Source: JAPLDA01 sp043787975 (GTDB taxonomy: Bacteria; Bacteroidota; Bacteroidia; AKYH767-A; 2013-40CM-41-45). From it: a DNA stretch of 64,000 nucleotides. Both the position numbers and the translations under genes were made by a program. The notes beneath the pieces are model-generated. The model had not been told where the DNA came from, did not search any database, and saw only the letters and a list, made by a program, of their open reading frames with translations. The stretch spans positions 1-64,000 of the forward strand of contig JAYVUK010000035.1 in the NCBI GenBank assembly GCA_043787975.1, written 5' to 3'. This document shows, piece by piece, positions 59,012 to 64,000 of the stretch; position 1 is the stretch's first letter; every line of letters begins with the position of its first letter.

Positions 59012-62000
59012 ATGTTAGGAATCCTAAATAAAGCCATTAGTGGCGTTTTCGGAAGTAAGAGCGACCGCGACCTGAAAGAGCTCAATCCGATTGCTGATAA
59101 GATAAAAGCAGCCTTCCCTGACTTTGCTTCGCTGAGCCACGATGAACTGAGAGCTAAAACTCTGCAATTCAAGGAGCGCATCGCAAATCATATACAGGAT
59201 ATTGAAGAAGAAATTTCCGGTCTCGAAAAACAAGGAGAAGATGAAAACGATGTTCATCAGAAGGAAGAAATCTATCGCAAGATTGATCAGTTGAAAAAAG
59301 ACAGGTTGAAACAGACTGAAGATATTCTTCTCGAAATTTTACCGGAAGCGTTTTCAGTTGTAAAAGAAACTGCAAAACGTTTTACTGAAAACGAAGAACT
59401 GGAAGTTACCGCCACTGATCTCGATCGCACACTTGCCACCAAAAAAGATAACGTAGAAATAGAAGGCGACAAAGCATACTATTTCAATTCGTGGATGGCT
59501 GCCGGCAACATGGTTACCTGGAACATGATCCATTACGATTCTCAGTTGATCGGTGGTATTGTTTTGCACCAGGGTAAAATTGCCGAGATGGCAACAGGTG
59601 AAGGAAAAACATTGGTTGCAACACTTCCTATTTATTTGAATGCGCTTGCCGGTCGCGGCGTTCACATTGTAACGGTAAATGATTACCTCGCCAAACGTGA
59701 CTCTGAATGGAACGGTCCCATCTTCGAATTTCTCGGACTAACCGTGGATTGCATTGACAAGCATGAACCAAATTCAGAAGCACGCAAGAACGCTTACAAT
59801 GCCGACATCACGTATGGAACCAACAATGAATTCGGGTTTGATTATTTACGTGATAACATGGCTCGCAATGCGGAGGACATGGTTCAGCGCGGACATCATT
59901 ACGCCATCGTTGATGAGGTTGATTCTGTATTGATTGATGATGCACGAACTCCACTCATCATTTCAGGTCCTACTCCAAAAGGTGATCATCATGAGTTTGA
60001 TGCTTTCAAACCAAAAGTTGAATTGCTTGTAAAAACCCAGCGCGACTACATCAACAAAATAATTTCGGATGCCCGTAAACTGCTGGAAACAAAAGACGAA
60101 AAGAAAGAAACAGAAGCCGGACTTGCACTCTTCCGTTCTTATCGCGGACTTCCGAAATCAAAAGCCCTTATCAAATTATTGGGAGAGCCCGGTGTAAAGG
60201 CGATTATGCAGCGTTCAGAAAATTATCACTTACAGGATCAGCAAAAAGAAATGCACAAAGCAGATGCTGAACTTTATTTCGTGATTGATGAGAAGAACAA
60301 CAGCATCGAGCTGACTGAAAAAGGAATTGAGCTGATGACTACTTCCAGTTCCGACAAAGAATTTTTCATTCTTCCCGATGTCGGTTCTGCCATTGCCGGA
60401 ATTGAAAAATCAGAATTACCTCTATCCGAAAAAATTTCAAAAAAAGATGACCTGATGCGCGACTTCGCGATTAAGTCAGAGCGCATTCATACAGTAAATC
60501 AATTGTTGAAAGCCTACACACTTTTTGAAATTGATGTGGAGTATATCATTGCCGATGGAAAAGTAAAAATCGTGGATGAGCAAACCGGGCGTGTGCTTGA
60601 CGGCAGACGTTATTCCGATGGATTGCACCAGGCGATCGAAGCAAAAGAGAATGTAAAAATTGAAGCAAGTACCCAAACGTATGCAACGATTACGCTGCAA
60701 AATTATTTCCGGATGTTTCATAAGCTTTGCGGTATGACCGGTACTGCTGAAACGGAAGCGAAAGAGTTCTGGGATATTTACAAACTGGATGTGGTTGTGA
60801 TTCCCACAAACAGACCTATTGTAAGAAAAGACGAAGAAGACAAAGTTTACAAAACCAAGCGCGAGAAATACAACAAAGCAATTGAAGAAATTGAAGTGTT
60901 GGTAAAAGCCGGAAGACCTGTTTTGGTTGGAACGACTTCTGTTGAAATTTCAGAATTGCTTAGTCGAATGTTGAAATTGCGTAACATCAAACACAATGTA
61001 TTAAACGCAAAACAACATCAACGTGAAGCAGAAATTGTCCAGGAAGCCGGTAAAGCAGGAACGGTAACCATTGCAACCAACATGGCCGGTCGAGGTACCG
61101 ATATTAAATTAGGTCCGGGAGTGAAAGAAGCCGGAGGTCTTGCCATTGTTGGTACAGAGAAACATGAATCCAGGCGTGTTGACCGTCAGCTGCGTGGTCG
61201 TGCGGGACGACAAGGTGATCCGGGTTCCTCTCAGTTTTATGTTTCGCTTGAAGATGACTTGATGCGTTTGTTCGGTTCAGATCGTATCGCGAAACTGATG
61301 GACAGGATGGGAATCGAAGAAGGCGAAGTGATTCAACACAGCATGATCACTTCTTCCATTGAACGTGCACAACGCAAAGTGGAAGAAAATAATTTCGGCA
61401 TTCGTAAACGTTTGATTGAATACGATGATGTGATGAACTCACAACGTGAAGTCATTTACACGAAGCGCAGGCATGCCATTTTCGGAGAACGTCTTTCCAT
61501 TGACATCAACAACATGATGTATGACGTATGCGAAGCCGTGGTGAACGAACACCTCGAACTCCGCGACTACGAAGGATTTAAGCTAAACCTGATCCGTTTG
61601 CTTTCCATTGAATGTCCCGTGAGTGAAACGGAATTCATGAATGAGAAACCGGAGGCTATTACAGAAAAAGTATTCGCCGAAGCGCAGCGTTACTACAAGC
61701 ACAAGTCAGAGATGCTAGCTGAACGTACCCTTCCGTTTGTAAAAGATGTGTTCGAAAACCAGGGTGCAACCATTCAGAACATTGTTGTTCCATTCAGTGA
61801 TGGCATGAAAGGAATCCAGGTGATCGCACACCTGAAAAAGTCATACGAGTCACAAGGAAAGGAACTGGTTTTTTCTTTCGAACGAGGTGTGATTGCCTCC
61901 TTCATTGATGACGCATGGAAAGAACATCTCCGGGAGATGGATGATCTGAAAACAAGTGTACAAAATGCTGTGTACGAACAAAAAGATCCATTGCTTATTT

Positions 62001-62335
62001 ACAAGTTTGAATCGTTCGATTTATTCAAGCAATTGATGGATCGCGTAAATAAAGAAATCATTTCTTTCCTTTTCAAAGGAGTAATTCCTTCTCAGGATGC
62101 AAGCCAAGTGCGTGAAGCGCGTCCGCCTCAGCGTACTGACATGAGCCGGTTGAATGCAAATAAAGCCGATGCTTCAAAAGCTCCGTCAACCGGAATTCCG
62201 CAAATGAAAGAACCCGGAGCTCCGCCAAAAATTCAGCCGGTTCGCGTGGAACAAAAAACAGGTCGTAATGATGCTTGTCCGTGTGGTAGTGGTAAAAAAT
62301 ATAAAAATTGCCACGGTGCAGGCGTGCAGGTATAA
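59012..62335 (+). CDS. secA: preprotein translocase ATPase SecA
   Basis: The protein has 1107 residues, longer than Escherichia coli SecA (901), as is common in Bacteroidota. Walker A is ATGEGKT at 194-200 and the DEVD-type Walker B is at 301-304. The extra length lies mainly in two inserts: a charged helical stretch at about 58-105, and a stretch of roughly 150 residues at about 330-480 within the preprotein-binding region. The tail from about 1035 is Pro/Ala/Lys-rich and ends in a SEC-C zinc motif with C1089, C1091, C1100 and H1101. SecA drives proteins through SecYEG, including the T9SS cargo of this window. It is a single gene with its own promoter. Confidence 0.96.
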   Translation: MLGILNKAISGVFGSKSDRDLKELNPIADKIKAAFPDFASLSHDELRAKTLQFKERIANHIQDIEEEISGLEKQGEDENDVHQKEEIYRKIDQLKKDRLKQTEDILLEILPEAFSVVKETAKRFTENEELEVTATDLDRTLATKKDNVEIEGDKAYYFNSWMAAGNMVTWNMIHYDSQLIGGIVLHQGKIAEMATGEGKTLVATLPIYLNALAGRGVHIVTVNDYLAKRDSEWNGPIFEFLGLTVDCIDKHEPNSEARKNAYNADITYGTNNEFGFDYLRDNMARNAEDMVQRGHHYAIVDEVDSVLIDDARTPLIISGPTPKGDHHEFDAFKPKVELLVKTQRDYINKIISDARKLLETKDEKKETEAGLALFRSYRGLPKSKALIKLLGEPGVKAIMQRSENYHLQDQQKEMHKADAELYFVIDEKNNSIELTEKGIELMTTSSSDKEFFILPDVGSAIAGIEKSELPLSEKISKKDDLMRDFAIKSERIHTVNQLLKAYTLFEIDVEYIIADGKVKIVDEQTGRVLDGRRYSDGLHQAIEAKENVKIEASTQTYATITLQNYFRMFHKLCGMTGTAETEAKEFWDIYKLDVVVIPTNRPIVRKDEEDKVYKTKREKYNKAIEEIEVLVKAGRPVLVGTTSVEISELLSRMLKLRNIKHNVLNAKQHQREAEIVQEAGKAGTVTIATNMAGRGTDIKLGPGVKEAGGLAIVGTEKHESRRVDRQLRGRAGRQGDPGSSQFYVSLEDDLMRLFGSDRIAKLMDRMGIEEGEVIQHSMITSSIERAQRKVEENNFGIRKRLIEYDDVMNSQREVIYTKRRHAIFGERLSIDINNMMYDVCEAVVNEHLELRDYEGFKLNLIRLLSIECPVSETEFMNEKPEAITEKVFAEAQRYYKHKSEMLAERTLPFVKDVFENQGATIQNIVVPFSDGMKGIQVIAHLKKSYESQGKELVFSFERGVIASFIDDAWKEHLREMDDLKTSVQNAVYEQKDPLLIYKFESFDLFKQLMDRVNKEIISFLFKGVIPSQDASQVREARPPQRTDMSRLNANKADASKAPSTGIPQMKEPGAPPKIQPVRVEQKTGRNDACPCGSGKKYKNCHGAGVQV

Positions 62336-62387
62336 TTCAATGCACAACTATAGCCGGGAAACAATAAGAAGAATTGAAATCAGAAAA

Positions 62388-62606
62388 TTAATTCTCCCTT
62401 AGAAAATCACATACGGGAACATCCAATGCCTTGCTTATTTTTTTAAGCGTAAGTACAGTCGGATTTGTTTTTCCGGATTCAATTCTCGACATGCTTGCTT
62501 TTTCAAATTCGCAACGCACAGCCAACTCAAATTGAGTCATGTTTTTTTTCAAACGAATATCCTTTATTCGCGATCCGATAGAAACCAAAAAATTTACATC
62601 AGCCAT
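62388..62606 (-). CDS. small XRE-family helix-turn-helix regulator
   Basis: The protein has 72 residues from the ATG at 62606. The frame is open to 62723, but the extra 39 residues are Arg/Phe-rich and unlike the family. The HTH domain covers nearly all of it (IGSRIKDIRLKKNMTQFELA ... SMSRIESGKTNPTVLTLKKI). It is probably a DNA-binding repressor. There is no second domain, so the ligand is unknown. It converges with secA and is divergent from the sensor kinase at 62848, so it could regulate that gene, but nothing else supports this. Confidence 0.8.
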   Translation of the reverse strand: MADVNFLVSIGSRIKDIRLKKNMTQFELAVRCEFEKASMSRIESGKTNPTVLTLKKISKALDVPVCDFLREN

Positions 62607-62847
62607 TGAAGATAAATTTGACACTGTTATTATTTTATACTGTAACCGATCCCTTCTTGAGAACTGAAAGAAACGGCTGTTTCGGCTGTAAACAAATAGT
62701 TTCAGCTTTATTTTAGTTGTCATTCTAAAAATATTAATCCTGTAATACTTACAACTACATGGCGGGACAAACTATTTTGAATATTTCAAAAATCGCTTTT
62801 ATTACATGCATTTTATGTTAACATTTGTATGCATTTAAATTTCACCA

Positions 62848-64000
62848 ATGAAGATTCATTTTACGAGCCGGATCATTATTTTTTTCAGTACGATTTTTTT
62901 ATGCGTGGCTATCCTTTCAATCATTTCATATAAAAACGGTAAAACATTTCATGAAACCTCCAAGGCAGTCGAACATACCAATAAAGTATTACGTGAGGCC
63001 GAACTGACCCTTTCACTAGCGAAGGATCTGAATGGCGGGGGAAGAGGATACGTAGCAACGGGGGACTCTGCCTATCTCGAATATTTCACGGTTGCCAGGA
63101 AAACCATTTTTAGTCATACCGACAAATTAAAATTACTGGCAGACGATGGTGCCGAACAACTGGCGAAAATTGATTCGCTTACTGCACTGATTCATGAACG
63201 GTTGAATCTTTCCTCCGTAATTATAAAACTAAAAAATGAAGGCCACATCAAAGAGGCCAATGTATTAATTGAAGCACAACTTAACAGATTATACATGAAT
63301 AAGATCAGGGCTATCATTAACGAGATAGAACAGGACGAGAGCAATCTCCTGGATGAGCGCAAAGCAGCGTATAGTAATAGTATTGCCGTTGCAAGTTCAC
63401 TTTTTTTTATTCTCTGCTTTACCCTGGTGATGCTTCTTCTTGTTTCGTTTTCTGTGATCCGGTATAATTTCAACAAGCGCGAAAAAGCAGAAGTAAAAAT
63501 TAAAGAGAGCCAACACATGTTTTCATCTCTCTTTTATAAAAGTCCGGTCATGAAAGCCATCGCGGAAGCGCCAACTGGAAAATACATCCAGGTGAATGAT
63601 GCTTTTGCTGCGTTTTGGGATTCTACAGAAGAAAAAATGATGGGCAAAACATCCCTTGAATTAAGTTTGATCGCGCATGCAGATGAACGTATCCATATCC
63701 TAAAGCAAATTCTGGAAGACGGATTTGTGAGAGATGTTGAAACTAAAATCATTTCAAAAGATGGCAAAGTAAGGTGGCTGTCAGCAAACATTGATTCAAT
63801 CAACCTGAATGGCAAAGATTGTTATTTAGTAGCGGCAGTGGATATCACAAAAAGAAAAGAAGCTGAAGAATCCTTAGCCAATTTAAACAATGAACTTGAG
63901 CAGCGGGTTAAAGAACGGTCGCAACAAGTATTTGAAAGTGAAAAAAAATACCGCCATCTTTTTGAAAATAATCCGATGCCCATGTGGATTATTGATTTAT
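62848..64000 (+). CDS. CHASE3/PAS sensor histidine kinase, 5' part
   Basis: The first 384 residues are present and the gene continues past the window end. A membrane segment (about 7-28) is followed by a periplasmic helical region (about 29-175) that reads like a CHASE3 domain. A second membrane segment (about 178-203) leads to a PAS domain (about 225-335, HMFSSLFYKSPVMKAIAEAP ... YLVAAVDITKRKEAE). A coiled coil (about 336-365) and a second PAS opening (YRHLFENNPMPMWIIDL) come next. The kinase domain must lie outside. Such proteins sense an extracytoplasmic signal and pass phosphate to a response regulator, not seen here. Confidence 0.85.
   Translation, partial: MKIHFTSRIIIFFSTIFLCVAILSIISYKNGKTFHETSKAVEHTNKVLREAELTLSLAKDLNGGGRGYVATGDSAYLEYFTVARKTIFSHTDKLKLLADDGAEQLAKIDSLTALIHERLNLSSVIIKLKNEGHIKEANVLIEAQLNRLYMNKIRAIINEIEQDESNLLDERKAAYSNSIAVASSLFFILCFTLVMLLLVSFSVIRYNFNKREKAEVKIKESQHMFSSLFYKSPVMKAIAEAPTGKYIQVNDAFAAFWDSTEEKMMGKTSLELSLIAHADERIHILKQILEDGFVRDVETKIISKDGKVRWLSANIDSINLNGKDCYLVAAVDITKRKEAEESLANLNNELEQRVKERSQQVFESEKKYRHLFENNPMPMWIIDL

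Noticed and set aside
62607..62723. N-terminal extension of the XRE regulator
   Set aside because: Arg/Phe-rich and unlike the family, while the ATG at 62606 gives a normal HTH protein.
1..64000. Phage, plasmid or defence system
   Set aside because: No integrase, transposase, toxin-antitoxin pair, restriction-modification or known defence gene was recognised on either strand.

Overview
The window reads as chromosomal DNA of a Bacteroidota bacterium (Chitinophagia/Sphingobacteriia-like; a finer placement cannot be made from the sequence alone). The evidence is eight proteins ending in type IX secretion (T9SS) type A sorting domains, a complete Bacteroides-aerotolerance (Bat) operon, a TonB-receptor-type beta-barrel protein with a carboxypeptidase-like regulatory domain, a Rho factor with a long disordered insert, a 1107-residue SecA, a GC content of about 40%, and several promoters of the Bacteroidota type (TTG about 19-21 nt upstream of TAnnTTTG). 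I see no prophage, CRISPR array, transposase gene, rRNA or tRNA.

Layout. 1-5.8 kb: the tail of a PKD/T9SS protein, an MgtA-like P-type ATPase with a small conserved protein upstream, a PPK2 polyphosphate kinase, and a beta-propeller-like T9SS protein. 5.9-9.9 kb: ammonium transporter, BBP2-type porin and an SpmA-SpmB-like fusion, all on the minus strand. 10.1-12.9 kb: an O-methyltransferase-like protein, then a DEAD-box RNA helicase and cold-shock protein pair behind a long leader. 13.3-23.8 kb: a plus-strand run of five genes, four of them large T9SS cargo proteins and one a small membrane protein; four of the five share a long polybasic leader. 23.9-28.9 kb: a 57-residue coiled-coil-like protein, an EamA exporter, a TMEM175-type channel, a Tat-signal DsrE-like protein and a DUF885 lipoprotein. 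29.0-37.5 kb: outer-membrane receptor, homogentisate dioxygenase, another T9SS protein and a fumarylacetoacetase-family enzyme. 37.6-43 kb: RelA/SpoT, a small conserved protein, an MsbA-like ABC exporter and TruA. 43.3-51.8 kb: MoxR, DUF58, a BatD-like membrane protein, BatA, BatB, BatC, BatD and BatE in one operon. 51.9-64 kb: phosphodiesterase, DUF4293 protein, Rho, a Kelch/T9SS protein with a WG-repeat protein, SecA, a small XRE regulator and a CHASE3/PAS sensor kinase that runs off the end.

How it fits together. Most genes are housekeeping or envelope functions. The T9SS proteins are probably surface or secreted adhesin-like proteins exported by Sec and then the T9SS, whose machinery is not in the window. 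HmgA and the FAH-family enzyme are consecutive late steps of tyrosine degradation, separated by an adhesin gene. RelA/SpoT and PPK2 belong to nucleotide stress and energy balance.

The least ordinary parts are the 13.3-23.8 kb surface-protein cluster with its shared polybasic leader, and the many families of short intergenic repeats. One heptad repeat runs into the reading frames of truA, batC and batE, and a 166-bp inverted-repeat element resembles a MITE. I found no convincing undescribed defence or mobile system.
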